Shown here piece by piece: positions 25,596 to 32,497 of a stretch of 32,497 nucleotides of DNA; the first letter of the stretch is position 1, and the number at the start of each line of letters is the position of its first letter. The stretch lies in NCBI GenBank assembly GCA_018656865.1, contig JABHYO010000097.1, forward strand, positions 1 through 32,497. The letters run 5' to 3'. The notes below the pieces were generated by a model. It had not been told where the DNA came from, searched no databases, and worked only from the letters and a program-made list of their open reading frames with translations. Position numbers and translations under genes: made by a program. This DNA comes from Gammaproteobacteria bacterium (lineage in GTDB: Bacteria > Pseudomonadota > Gammaproteobacteria > Pseudomonadales > Azotimanducaceae).

Positions 25596-26404
25596 TAGAT
25601 CCAGTCAACGGAGAGTAGATACAGGGCAAATACCGGGCTCGCGGACAATAAACTGTCAATTCGATCCAGAAATCCTCCGTGACCTGGCAGGAGATTACTG
25701 GAGTCCTTAATATCACGGTGACGCTTGAACATGCTGATAGTCAGATCTCCAAGAACAGATACCATACCGATTCCAATGGTCGTCACCAGCAGGATCACGC
25801 CTCCAACAGAACCGAGTTGCGGTCTGCCAAACCAGGTGGACATCAACGCAGCGATCACCAACACGACAATCAGCCCGCCAAAGAAGCCTTCCCAGGTCTT
25901 TCCAGGACTAACCCTGGGCGCGAGTTTATGTCTGCCAAGTTTTTTGCCGGTGAAGTAGGCGCCAATATCCGCACCCCAGATCAGGAAAAGGAGCAGGCAG
26001 ATAAAGTAGCTGCTGTGCTCGAGCAGTTTTAACTGGCTCAGGGCTACCCAACCAGGAACCAGCGCTAAAAAGCCAATAAACATGACAACCACTTTGCTGC
26101 CCCAGGCTCTATCCAGCTTCGGGTACATGACAACCATGACCAACGCGGCGAGCCACCAGATCAGGCTCCCCGCAAGCACCCAATCAGCAGGTAGAAAGCT
26201 CACTCCAAAAATGGATATGCCAACGAAAGTGGCATAAACGAATCTGAAAAAAGAGGTGAGGCCAGCTAAGTTACCCCACTCCCAGCCGCAGACAATCAGG
26301 ACTGCTGCGACAAAGAGAGAGAATTCAAATGGAGGCAGGAGGAAAACACAGGCAAGAGCGATCGGTGCAATGATGAGCGCCGTGATGATTCTCTGCCGTA
26401 GCAC
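25595..26404 (-). CDS. cdsA: Phosphatidate cytidylyltransferase
   Basis: A 269-aa integral membrane enzyme making CDP-diacylglycerol from CTP and phosphatidic acid. About eight hydrophobic helices are visible. The family signature near the C-terminus is present: 'SVLGDLTISMFKRHRDIKDSSNLLPGHGGFLDRIDSL', split here as SVLGDLTISMFKRHRDIK and DSSNLLPGHGGFLDRIDSL, with the metal-binding Asp residues of GDL and DRID. The GTG at 26404 is preferred (begins MLRQRIITALIIAP, with AGG 7 nt upstream); a TTG at 26410 is an alternative. It is usually preceded by uppS, which is absent here. Confidence 0.94.
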   Translation of the reverse strand: MLRQRIITALIIAPIALACVFLLPPFEFSLFVAAVLIVCGWEWGNLAGLTSFFRFVYATFVGISIFGVSFLPADWVLAGSLIWWLAALVMVVMYPKLDRAWGSKVVVMFIGFLALVPGWVALSQLKLLEHSSYFICLLLFLIWGADIGAYFTGKKLGRHKLAPRVSPGKTWEGFFGGLIVVLVIAALMSTWFGRPQLGSVGGVILLVTTIGIGMVSVLGDLTISMFKRHRDIKDSSNLLPGHGGFLDRIDSLLSASPVFALYLLSVDWI

Positions 26405-26410
26405 TAGCAA

Positions 26411-26574
26411 CCTGGAGATCGCGCAGCGATCGAAGGTTGCGTCGGCAGCAATTGAGATTTTGTGTTATCCCGACACAAAATCATCATATTGCGAGAGATA
26501 GAGCCTGGAGATCGCGCAGCGATCGAAGGTTGCGCAAAGATCGAAGGTTGCGCAGAGATCGAAGGCCGCACCCT
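26411..26574. repeat. Direct- and inverted-repeat array between frr and cdsA
   Basis: Two exact 31-nt direct repeats (26411-26441 and 26504-26534; each starts CCTGGAGATCGC and ends GAAGGTTGCG) lie 93 nt apart. Each contains the dyad GATCGC-gca-GCGATC. Overlapping the second copy, three tandem 18-nt units beginning GATCGAAGG run from 26521 to 26574, the last reaching the frr stop codon. Between the long repeats is a perfect 10-nt-arm hairpin GATTTTGTGT-tatcccg-ACACAAAATC (26456-26482). Almost the whole spacer is therefore repeat sequence. It contains no gene; uppS is expected here. Confidence 0.8.
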
Positions 26575-27130
26575 AGATCTCCATCAAATCAGATTCTTTA
26601 GCCTGCAGTGCCGATTCGATCTGTTTGATTTTCGCATCGGTCAGTGCCTGAATCATTTCCTCGCCTTTGCGCTCCTCGTCTTCGGTGATCTCCTTTTCCT
26701 TCAGGAACTCCTTCAGATCGCTGTTGGCATCACGGCGAATGTTGCGAACGGCAACCCGCGCGTTTTCAGCCTCTGTCTTGGCGATCTTCGTCAAATCACG
26801 CCGGTTCTCTTCCGTCAACGGCGGCATTGGCAGGCGAATATTGTCGGACGAGGTGGAGGGGTTGAGTCCGAGATTCGATTTCAGAATTGCTCTTTCGACT
26901 TCGGGAATCAGTGGTTTTTCCCAGGGTGAAATTAGCAGGGTCCGACCATCCTCTACTGTTATATTGGCAACCTGATTGATCGGCGTGGGTGTACCGTAGT
27001 AATCGACAGTAACATTGTCGAGCAGACTGGGATGCGCCCTACCGGTTCGGATTTTCGCAAAGGCAGCATCGAGGGACGTCAACGTCTTGTTCATCCGCTC
27101 TTCAGCGTCCTGCTTAATATCTTCAATCAT
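26573..27130 (-). CDS. frr: Ribosome recycling factor
   Basis: A 185-aa protein (same length as E. coli RRF) that splits post-termination ribosomes with EF-G. The tRNA-like three-helix domain is evident: '[31 protein letters not shown]' at the start (given in two parts: [12 protein letters not shown] and [19 protein letters not shown]), then '[14 protein letters not shown]', and '[20 protein letters not shown]' and '[13 protein letters not shown]' near the C-terminal half. It overlaps the pyrH end by 8 nt, with GGGG in the pyrH tail serving as ribosome-binding site. Confidence 0.97.
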   Translation of the reverse strand: MIEDIKQDAEERMNKTLTSLDAAFAKIRTGRAHPSLLDNVTVDYYGTPTPINQVANITVEDGRTLLISPWEKPLIPEVERAILKSNLGLNPSTSSDNIRLPMPPLTEENRRDLTKIAKTEAENARVAVRNIRRDANSDLKEFLKEKEITEDEERKGEEMIQALTDAKIKQIESALQAKESDLMEI

Positions 27131-27878
27131 TTTTCAACCCCGGTTCCTGCTCCGCACTGACTATCATCGTACCTTCCTCAACCCCAACAACAGCATTACG
27201 CAGGGCACCGCTCTGCTCCATGGCAAATACCCGCAAGGGCATATCATGGTCCCTGGCAAGGCATATGGCGGTCAGGTCCATGACTCCGAGCTGCTTAGCG
27301 AGCACCTCATCATAGGTCAAACGGTCATATTTTGTCGCATCGGGATTTACCATCGGATCAGCGGTGTAGACACCATCGACCTTGGTCGCCTTAAGAACGA
27401 TATCCGCGTCGATTTCTATTCCCCGAAGGCAGGCTGCCGAATCCGTCGTAAAAAACGGGTTTCCGGTACCCGCAGAAAAGATGACCACATTGCCTTTCTC
27501 AAGATGCCTGATGGCAATGCGGCGGTCATAGTGTTCGACAACACCACTCATGGGGATTGATGACATCACTACGGTATGGATGTTGGCGCGCTCGAGGGCA
27601 TCGCGCATGGCAAGTGCGTTCATCACGGTTGCCAGCATACCCATGTGATCGCCCGTAACCCTGTCGAGTCCAGCTGCGTTCAGGGCGGCGCCACGAAAAA
27701 GATTACCACCGCCGATAACCAGACCGACCTGGACACCAATGCCGACCAGCTGGCCAATTTCAAGTGCGGTACGGTCTAGTACCCTGGGATCAATGCCCAC
27801 GCCTTCAACACCTAGCGCTTCTCCTGACAGTTTAAGCAGGATTCGCTGATACTTGGGTGTCGCTTTCGTGTGCGGCAT
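27123..27878 (-). CDS. pyrH: Uridylate kinase
   Basis: A 251-aa amino-acid-kinase-fold enzyme converting UMP to UDP. Signature parts are '[12 protein letters not shown]', '[13 protein letters not shown]', '[19 protein letters not shown]', and '[20 protein letters not shown]', with '[13 protein letters not shown]' in the ATP site. The N-terminus [10 protein letters not shown] precedes the first strand; AGGAACAAGAGTCA before the ATG serves as a loose ribosome-binding site. It lies between tsf and frr in the canonical order. Confidence 0.97.
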   Translation of the reverse strand: MPHTKATPKYQRILLKLSGEALGVEGVGIDPRVLDRTALEIGQLVGIGVQVGLVIGGGNLFRGAALNAAGLDRVTGDHMGMLATVMNALAMRDALERANIHTVVMSSIPMSGVVEHYDRRIAIRHLEKGNVVIFSAGTGNPFFTTDSAACLRGIEIDADIVLKATKVDGVYTADPMVNPDATKYDRLTYDEVLAKQLGVMDLTAICLARDHDMPLRVFAMEQSGALRNAVVGVEEGTMIVSAEQEPGLKND

Positions 27879-28016
27879 TGACTCTTGTTCCTAACTGAAC
27901 CCCATTGGTGAAATTAACACTGCGGTGCTAATTGCCTGACAACCTATTGGTCTTAAACCCAAACCTTGGGAATATTGCACCAATTTATCTTGAGAAAAGC
28001 CATAGTCGGATGGAGT
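27879..28016 (-). promoter_or_regulatory. Structured tsf-pyrH spacer
   Basis: A 138-nt spacer with nested complementarity: outer arms ATTGGT/ACCAAT enclose a perfect CCCAA-acc-TTGGG. Nearer pyrH is an imperfect hairpin (about 27912-27932, ATTAACAC...GTGCTAAT). No T tract follows either. It could attenuate or set the expression step between tsf and pyrH; no promoter was recognised. Confidence 0.3.
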
Positions 28017-28865
28017 CTAGCTACCAAGTTGCTTCTGCACCTCGGCAGCGAAGTCATCTTCTTCCTTCTCGATTCCCTCACCAACCTCGAGCCGAACGAA
28101 TCGACCGATGCTTGCGCCTTCCTTCTTCAGCAATGCACCAACTTTGGTATCACCGTCCTTGACGAAGGGCTGTTCCAGCAGACTGATTTCAGACAAATAC
28201 TTCCTGATACGACCATCGATCATCTTCTCGATGATTTCAGGTGGTTTGCCGGATTCCTGAGCCTGTGCTGTGTAAATATCCCGCTCCTTTTCAACCAGGT
28301 CTGCGGGGGCATCATCCGGGCTGACAACCGCTGGATTCATCGCGGCGATGTGCATGGCAATGTCTTTACCAAGCTCCTCGCTGCCGCCTTCCATAGACAG
28401 GAGCACACCGATCTTACCGTTGGTATGAATGTATTTAACGATCCTGCCTTCATCCTGAAAAACTTCAGCGCGCCTGACCGAGATATTCTCACCGATCTTC
28501 TGCACCAGTGCTTCCCGGGTCGATTCCAGATCCAGAGCCTGGATATCGCTGGAACCAGAGTCGAACACCTTCTCAGTCACATCATTGACGAAGGCGAGGA
28601 AGCTTTCATCTTTCGCTGCAAAATCAGTCTCACAATTAATCTCAACGACAACGCCTTTGCCATCTTCAATCTTACTGCCGAGCACACCATCAGCCGCAAT
28701 TCTTCCTGCCTTTTTCGCTGCCTTCATTCCGCTGGACTTACGCAGGATCTCGATTGCGCCATCGATATCGCCGTCGGCTTCAACCAGTGCCTTCTTGCAA
28801 TCCATCATGCCCAGGCCGGTTCTTTCCCTGAGCTCCTTAACCATAGATGCTGATACAGCAGCCAT
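28017..28865 (-). CDS. tsf: Translation elongation factor Ts
   Basis: A 282-aa nucleotide-exchange factor for EF-Tu. The N-terminal UBA-like domain 'MVKELRERTGLGMMDCKKAL' and the core motif 'NCETDFAAKDESFLAFVND' are conserved; the second dimerisation-type repeat follows ('ISLLEQPFVKD'). Length matches E. coli (283). AGAGGA precedes the ATG. It is cotranscribed with rpsB across a 43-nt spacer that holds a strong hairpin. Confidence 0.97.
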   Translation of the reverse strand: MAAVSASMVKELRERTGLGMMDCKKALVEADGDIDGAIEILRKSSGMKAAKKAGRIAADGVLGSKIEDGKGVVVEINCETDFAAKDESFLAFVNDVTEKVFDSGSSDIQALDLESTREALVQKIGENISVRRAEVFQDEGRIVKYIHTNGKIGVLLSMEGGSEELGKDIAMHIAAMNPAVVSPDDAPADLVEKERDIYTAQAQESGKPPEIIEKMIDGRIRKYLSEISLLEQPFVKDGDTKVGALLKKEGASIGRFVRLEVGEGIEKEEDDFAAEVQKQLGS

Positions 28866-28886
28866 TACTAAATCCTCTAAAATATT

Positions 28887-28903
28887 GGGGGCTTATCGCC
28901 CCC
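28887..28903 (-). terminator. Hairpin between rpsB and tsf (partial terminator/attenuator)
   Basis: A strong stem GGGGGC-ttatc-GCCCCC, followed on the minus strand by AATATTTTA rather than a clean T tract. It sits 5 nt past the rpsB stop and is likely to lower tsf transcription relative to rpsB, or to protect the rpsB mRNA end. Confidence 0.6.
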
Positions 28904-28908
28904 GAAAA

Positions 28909-29799
28909 TCATTCAGCTACGCTGGGCGTCTCACCTGTGGTTTCTTTTTCGACTGCTTCCTCAGACACACCAGCATCTTCCGCTGCTGGTGCTTCGGCGG
29001 CAGGTTCTTCAACCGCTGTTGTCTCTTCTGCAGCAGGTGCCGCCGCTTCGTCTTGCGGCGCTTCTACCGGTTCTTCGGTCACTTCCACGAATTCGTTCGC
29101 AGCGACATCGCCCTGCGCCTCGGCCTTACCGGCGAGGGCAGCGTCGGCAATTGCTGAAACAAACAGGCGAATAGAACGAATGGCGTCATCGTTACCAGGA
29201 ATGACGATGTCAATACCTTCAGGATTACTGTTCGTGTCAACGATACCAATTACCGGAATTTTTAACTTGCGAGCCTCTGTTACCGCAATGTCCTCGTGAT
29301 CAACATCGACCACAAAGATTACGTCTGGAAGACCGCCCATGTCCTTGATTCCGCCGAGACTGGATTCGAGCTTGTCGAGAATGCGCTGACGGGATAGCGC
29401 CTCTTTTTTAGTCAGCTTCTCGAATGTGCCGTCATTTCTCTGTGACTCAAGATCCCGAAGTCGTCGAATCGACTGCCGAATCGTTTTGTAGTTTGTGAGC
29501 ATACCGCCAAGCCAGCGCTTGTCGACATAGGGCATACCACAACGCTCGGCATTCTCCTGTATCACCTTACTGGCGCTACGCTTTGTACCGACAAACAGGA
29601 TCTTGTTCCTTTTTGCCACGACGCCGTGAACATAGTCCAGCGCCTCTTCCAGAGCCGGAACGGTTCTTTCAAGGTTAATGATATGAATGTTGTTTCTGGC
29701 CCCGAAAATGAATGGATTCATTTTGGGATTCCAGTACCTGGTCTGATGACCGAAATGCGCGCCTGCCTCAAGCAGATCCCGCATGGATACGCTAGACAT
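28909..29799 (-). CDS. rpsB: 30S ribosomal protein S2 with acidic C-terminal tail
   Basis: A 296-aa S2 protein. The conserved body (1 to about 235) includes '[20 protein letters not shown]', '[20 protein letters not shown]', '[20 protein letters not shown]' and '[20 protein letters not shown]'. Residues about 238-296 are a low-complexity Glu/Ala/Pro tail ([20 protein letters not shown]); E. coli S2 has 241 aa and lacks it. Such tails occur in several marine gammaproteobacteria and are probably disordered and dispensable for assembly. GGAG lies 6 nt before the ATG. Confidence 0.97.
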   Translation of the reverse strand: MSSVSMRDLLEAGAHFGHQTRYWNPKMNPFIFGARNNIHIINLERTVPALEEALDYVHGVVAKRNKILFVGTKRSASKVIQENAERCGMPYVDKRWLGGMLTNYKTIRQSIRRLRDLESQRNDGTFEKLTKKEALSRQRILDKLESSLGGIKDMGGLPDVIFVVDVDHEDIAVTEARKLKIPVIGIVDTNSNPEGIDIVIPGNDDAIRSIRLFVSAIADAALAGKAEAQGDVAANEFVEVTEEPVEAPQDEAAAPAAEETTAVEEPAAEAPAAEDAGVSEEAVEKETTGETPSVAE

Positions 29800-29976
29800 A
29801 ATTTCTCCGAATTGATTTGGGTTACGCCTCCATACACCCCATGACCCAACCTACTGCCATTTCTGGCTAAGGCACCCGAATCATGTGTCGGTATATGTGA
29901 GTATTTTTTCTGGGAAGATCCCCTCTCCCCGATTATCGGAGCTAGGCTCCGTCCGTGCTGCAGTCCCCCCGCAGCG
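29800..29976 (-). promoter_or_regulatory. rpsB 5' leader, probable S2 autoregulatory element
   Basis: The leader between the predicted start point (about 29976) and the rpsB ATG is about 177 nt. Close to the start codon it has a hairpin with arms TTGGGT (29817-29822) and ACCCAA (29844-29849). On the mRNA its 3' side reads GGAGGCGTAACCC, a segment I recall as conserved in gammaproteobacterial rpsB leaders bound by S2. S2 feedback on rpsB-tsf is known in E. coli; presence of the same element here is inferred from position and this motif. Confidence 0.5.
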
Positions 29977-29982
29977 CGGCGC

Positions 29983-30011
29983 TTTATACCATAAATAGAG
30001 GTGCAGTCCAA
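29983..30011 (-). promoter_or_regulatory. rpsB-tsf promoter
   Basis: On the minus strand TTGGAC (30011-30006) and TATAAA (29988-29983) are separated by exactly 17 nt, with TG one base upstream of the -10 (extended -10). The start region reads GCGCCGCGC, a GC-rich discriminator typical of stringently controlled ribosomal-protein promoters. Confidence 0.75.
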
Positions 30012-30022
30012 GGCACCTGGAC

Positions 30023-30028
30023 TATAAT
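30023..30028 (+). promoter_or_regulatory. -10 element of the small secreted-protein gene
   Basis: A perfect TATAAT ending 6 nt before the ATG at 30035, so transcription would begin at or next to the start codon (leaderless mRNA). It lies within a nested dyad (AGGTGC...GCACCT 29999-30018 and GTCCA...TGGAC 30006-30022) that overlaps the -35 of the divergent rpsB promoter. Confidence 0.45.
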
Positions 30029-30034
30029 GAACCG

Positions 30035-30391
30035 ATGAACAGGCAACTAACCGGGTGTTTCGGTTTGTTGTTTGCGATAAGCATCGCAATTGCCGCACCG
30101 CCTGCGTCAGACGAAATTGGCCAGCACGAACTTGGGACCGTTGGTAATCCCGTGCGCGCAATCGGCACAGAGGGTGGACGGGAATACATCGAGAGCCTGG
30201 ATTGTGACAATGGTGCAATCCCGGAATACAGAAGGGACGTCACGACCGTGGTCGGCCCCTATGGCAACAGTCTGGAGAAGTACGTCATGCGCTGTGAGGC
30301 CGATACCGTGCTCATGGTGGACATATTCGTCGACCCAAACCACGAAGAAACTATCACCACACCGGTGGCAGGATTCACCTCCTGGCTATAG
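30035..30391 (+). CDS. Small secreted protein of unknown function
   Basis: A 118-aa exported protein. Residues 1-20 are a signal peptide (MNRQLTGCFGLLFAISIAIA, cleavage near AAPPA). The mature part is about 97 aa, acidic, with two cysteines (LDCDNG and MRCEAD) that could form a disulfide. It contains 'EIGQHELGTVGNPVRAIGTE', 'EYRRDVTTVVGPYGN' and 'DIFVDPNHEE'. No family is recognised. It ends 17 nt from the converging phosphomannomutase gene and is divergent from rpsB. No Shine-Dalgarno precedes the ATG. Confidence 0.7.
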   Translation: MNRQLTGCFGLLFAISIAIAAPPASDEIGQHELGTVGNPVRAIGTEGGREYIESLDCDNGAIPEYRRDVTTVVGPYGNSLEKYVMRCEADTVLMVDIFVDPNHEETITTPVAGFTSWL

Positions 30392-30408
30392 TGATTGGTA
30401 TAATCGGA

Positions 30409-31803
30409 CTATTGGATTTGAAAATGCTCTAGCCAGTTTTCGTCATCTGAACGAAAGGATTCCAGATTGCCAATTACCTCTTCCCCGGCTTCCAGCAGAT
30501 CCTCTGGCTTGCCACGGGATTCGAAGTTCAATCGAACGACAGGTTCGGTCTTCGACCGCCTGACAGAAAAACGCCAGCCTCCCGGCATGGTGTAAGCAAG
30601 GCCGTCAAATCGATCCGTCTCAAGTGCCTGAGCACCATAGACCTGATCGAGCGTTGCAAAGGCAACATCCACATCATCAAGGTTCACACTGATTTCGGCT
30701 GTGCTGCATATCGCCTGCCTCCTCGCGCTAATAAGTTCGTGGATCGGGGTGTCACTTTCCTTCAGAAGCTTCAGCACGGTTAACCAGGCAAACATGCCAG
30801 AATCGCAACCGAAGAATTCACCAAAATAGTGATGTGCTGAGAGTTCGCCGCCATAGATAGCGTCTGTTTCGCGCATTTTCTGCTTCATGAAGGCATGCCC
30901 GGTTGCTGCCACCATGGGCTTACCCCCACACCTCTGAACAACTTCCATTGTGTTCCAGCAAAGCTTATTGTCAAAGACGATGGTGCCACCGGGCCGCCTC
31001 TCAAGAAAATGTTCCATCAATAGGCCAAGGAGATAGTAGGTCGGAATCAGATCCCCACGGCTATCGAAACAAACGCAGCGATCACAATCACCATCCCAGG
31101 CAACACCCAGACTGAAAGAATCACCCTGCATAAGCATTTTCATCTCCGCGACAAGCAGGGGGTTTGTCGGGTCTGCGCCCTGTTCCGGGATAGGCCCTGG
31201 CCCCTCTCTGAACCAGGTCACCGGCAGTTGAAATTCACTGGCTATAATCCCTGCCATGGTTGAGGCAGTACCATTTAGACCATTGAGTGCAATTTGACCC
31301 GCCTGCAGCGATTCGGGAGGGAAGTGAAGTCGTAGAAATTCCAGGTATCGTCCGTGCAGATCTTCTATGACGATCGATCCTTTGGAGACAGGATGTCTGT
31401 AGCCTTCCTGGATTCGATTTCTAATATCATCGAGTCCATTTATCTGAGTAATGGCTTCACCACCGCTCAACACACATTTCAATCCATTGTAGCGGGCTGG
31501 ATTGTGGCTGGCAGTTACAACGATGGCAGCGTTGATCCCCGGCAGTCCTGAAGCAAAGTATCCCAGCTCGGTCGGGCAAAGCCCCATATCGACGACTTCG
31601 ATACCGACTGACACAAGCGACTCATTCAGAGCTGCCTGGAGCGATTCGCTGGAATCGCGCATATCCCTGCCTGTCGCGACCCGACCCGTCAGCCCAAACT
31701 GGCCGACAAAAGCCTGGGCAAATGCCATAACAAAGTCTTCGTTGATTTCCTCTGGATAGAGACCTCGAATATCACCCAGTCGGAAGGCAGAGAGTCCTGT
31801 CAT
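30409..31803 (-). CDS. Phosphomannomutase/phosphoglucomutase (alpha-D-phosphohexomutase)
   Basis: A 464-aa cytosolic enzyme interconverting hexose 1- and 6-phosphates for polysaccharide, LPS or nucleotide-sugar synthesis. All four family loops are visible: phosphoserine loop TASHNP (Ser99), metal loop DGDCDR (237-242), sugar-binding GGELSAHH (318-325) and phosphate-binding RSKTEPVVRL near the C-terminus. The length and loop 3 (GGE.SaH) match AlgC/ManB enzymes; which sugar is preferred cannot be read. The ATG has only a weak GAG upstream. A TATACT (plus 31830-31835 read on minus) 27 nt upstream may be its -10. Confidence 0.9.
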   Translation of the reverse strand: MTGLSAFRLGDIRGLYPEEINEDFVMAFAQAFVGQFGLTGRVATGRDMRDSSESLQAALNESLVSVGIEVVDMGLCPTELGYFASGLPGINAAIVVTASHNPARYNGLKCVLSGGEAITQINGLDDIRNRIQEGYRHPVSKGSIVIEDLHGRYLEFLRLHFPPESLQAGQIALNGLNGTASTMAGIIASEFQLPVTWFREGPGPIPEQGADPTNPLLVAEMKMLMQGDSFSLGVAWDGDCDRCVCFDSRGDLIPTYYLLGLLMEHFLERRPGGTIVFDNKLCWNTMEVVQRCGGKPMVAATGHAFMKQKMRETDAIYGGELSAHHYFGEFFGCDSGMFAWLTVLKLLKESDTPIHELISARRQAICSTAEISVNLDDVDVAFATLDQVYGAQALETDRFDGLAYTMPGGWRFSVRRSKTEPVVRLNFESRGKPEDLLEAGEEVIGNLESFRSDDENWLEHFQIQ

Positions 31804-31829
31804 GCAAATACTGTCGCTCGATTTCGATG

Positions 31830-31854
31830 AGTATAGCTCTGATTCTGGTATAGT
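31830..31854. promoter_or_regulatory. Divergent -10 elements of the phosphohexomutase and map genes
   Basis: In the 80-nt spacer, TATACT on the minus strand (31835-31830) faces the mutase gene and TGG-TATAGT (extended -10, 31849-31854) faces map. They are only 13 nt apart, so polymerase binding to one may hinder the other. -35 hexamers are poor on both strands. Confidence 0.4.
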
Positions 31855-31883
31855 TTCGCCCTTGTTTTGCCCGTACCCTGACG

Positions 31884-32497
31884 ATGGCTATAGAAATCAA
31901 AGACGAAGTCGCGATAGCAAAAATGCGAGCAGTTGGCGCACTCGCGGCTGCGCAACTGGAGATGATTGCAGAATATATCAAACCGGGTATTTCCACCGGG
32001 GAGCTCGATCGAATTTGCCATGAATTTACGATTAACGAGCAGCAAGCCATCCCTGCACCGCTAAACTATCGTGGCTTTCCGAAATCGATCTGTACTTCGG
32101 TTAACCATGTTGTCTGTCACGGCATTCCCAGCGACGACAAGACCCTTAAAGAAGGCGATATCGTCAATATCGACGTCACACTAATTAAAGACGGTTACCA
32201 CGGCGATACCAGCAAGACCTATATTGTCGGCAAAGGTGGCGTACTCGCAAAACGCCTCACCAGCATCTGCCACGAATGTCTTTATCTGGGCATAAAAGCA
32301 GTAAAGCCCGGCGGCCATCTGGGAGATATCGGGAATGCCATCCAGACACACGCCGAGAAGAACCGGTTTTCGGTGGTACGCGAATATTGCGGTCACGGAA
32401 TCGGCAAAGTTTTTCACGATGAACCCCAGGTTCTGCACTACGGCAGCAAAGGTACGGGACCTAAACTCGAACCCGGGATGATCTTTACGATCGAGCC
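31884..32497 (+). CDS. map: Type I methionine aminopeptidase (3' end beyond the window)
   Basis: The first 204 codons of the enzyme that removes N-terminal Met from nascent proteins. The translation begins MAIEIKDEVAIAKMRAVGAL. It contains 'NYRGFPKSICTSVNHVVCHG' (substrate-pocket His), then 'NIDVTLIKDGYHGDTSKTY' with the first two metal Asp residues, and 'EYCGHGIGKVFHDEPQVLHY' with the metal His. It ends at 'GMIFTIE', where the next metal Glu lies at the window edge. The usual total is about 255-265 aa, so about 50-60 residues are missing. The ATG at 31884 has no clear Shine-Dalgarno. In E. coli map is the divergent neighbour of rpsB. Confidence 0.95.
   Translation, partial: MAIEIKDEVAIAKMRAVGALAAAQLEMIAEYIKPGISTGELDRICHEFTINEQQAIPAPLNYRGFPKSICTSVNHVVCHGIPSDDKTLKEGDIVNIDVTLIKDGYHGDTSKTYIVGKGGVLAKRLTSICHECLYLGIKAVKPGGHLGDIGNAIQTHAEKNRFSVVREYCGHGIGKVFHDEPQVLHYGSKGTGPKLEPGMIFTIE

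Noticed and set aside
26411-26574. CRISPR array
   Set aside because: The 31-nt repeats occur only twice, the 18-nt units are tandem without spacers, and no cas gene is nearby.
27966-28853. Open frame of 295 codons on the plus strand opposite tsf
   Set aside because: Antisense shadow of EF-Ts; tsf is full length with conserved motifs and a ribosome-binding site, and this frame has no recognisable features.

Overview
The window reads as a chromosomal segment of a free-living, probably marine or aquatic gammaproteobacterium. The evidence is an rpsB-tsf-pyrH-frr-cdsA-rseP-bamA-skp-lpxD-fabZ-lpxB-rnhB block in the gammaproteobacterial order, lipid A and BAM genes (a Gram-negative envelope), a TonB2/TPR pair, a GcvR-like ACT protein and an E. 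coli-type PhoH. Base composition looks close to 50% GC throughout. GTG and TTG starts are common. I see no tRNA, rRNA, CRISPR array, phage or complete insertion sequence.

Left part (1-14.8 kb) is a patchwork of short transcription units. A pstS-pstC operon (minus, running off the left edge) is divergent from a coiled-coil porin. Then come a GcvR-like ACT protein divergent from a small P-loop kinase, a tonB-TPR pair, phoH, a Kef-type antiporter (with a possible small Cys-rich ORF before it), Xaa-Pro aminopeptidase, an SDR with a HAD nucleotidase, a Na+/phosphate symporter, a YhhN membrane protein and an alpha-methylacyl-CoA racemase-like enzyme. PstS/PstC, the Na/Pi symporter and PhoH, perhaps with the porin, give this part a phosphate-acquisition theme.

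Middle part (14.9-17.7 kb): asnS, preceded by an 11-G run; a glyoxalase-II-like metallo-beta-lactamase-fold hydrolase; and a single-domain response regulator whose stop codon interlocks with that of rnhB.

Right part (17.7-29.8 kb, all minus strand) is the translation/envelope-biogenesis supercluster. Four genes that normally sit in it are not at their usual places: lpxA between fabZ and lpxB, uppS between frr and cdsA, dxr/ispC beside cdsA or rseP, and dnaE after rnhB. The uppS and dxr sites are short spacers full of direct repeats and palindromes. The rnhB 3' end is built from a TGGGGTC palindromic element. The fabZ-lpxB junction is a seamless 3 nt. This is the main anomaly of the window. 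The sequence alone cannot say whether the genes moved, were lost, or dropped out of the assembly.

Right edge (29.8-32.5 kb): rpsB has a good promoter and a probable S2-type leader. A small secreted protein gene and a phosphomannomutase/phosphoglucomutase lie between rpsB and the divergent map gene, which runs off the window. In E. coli map and rpsB are direct neighbours.
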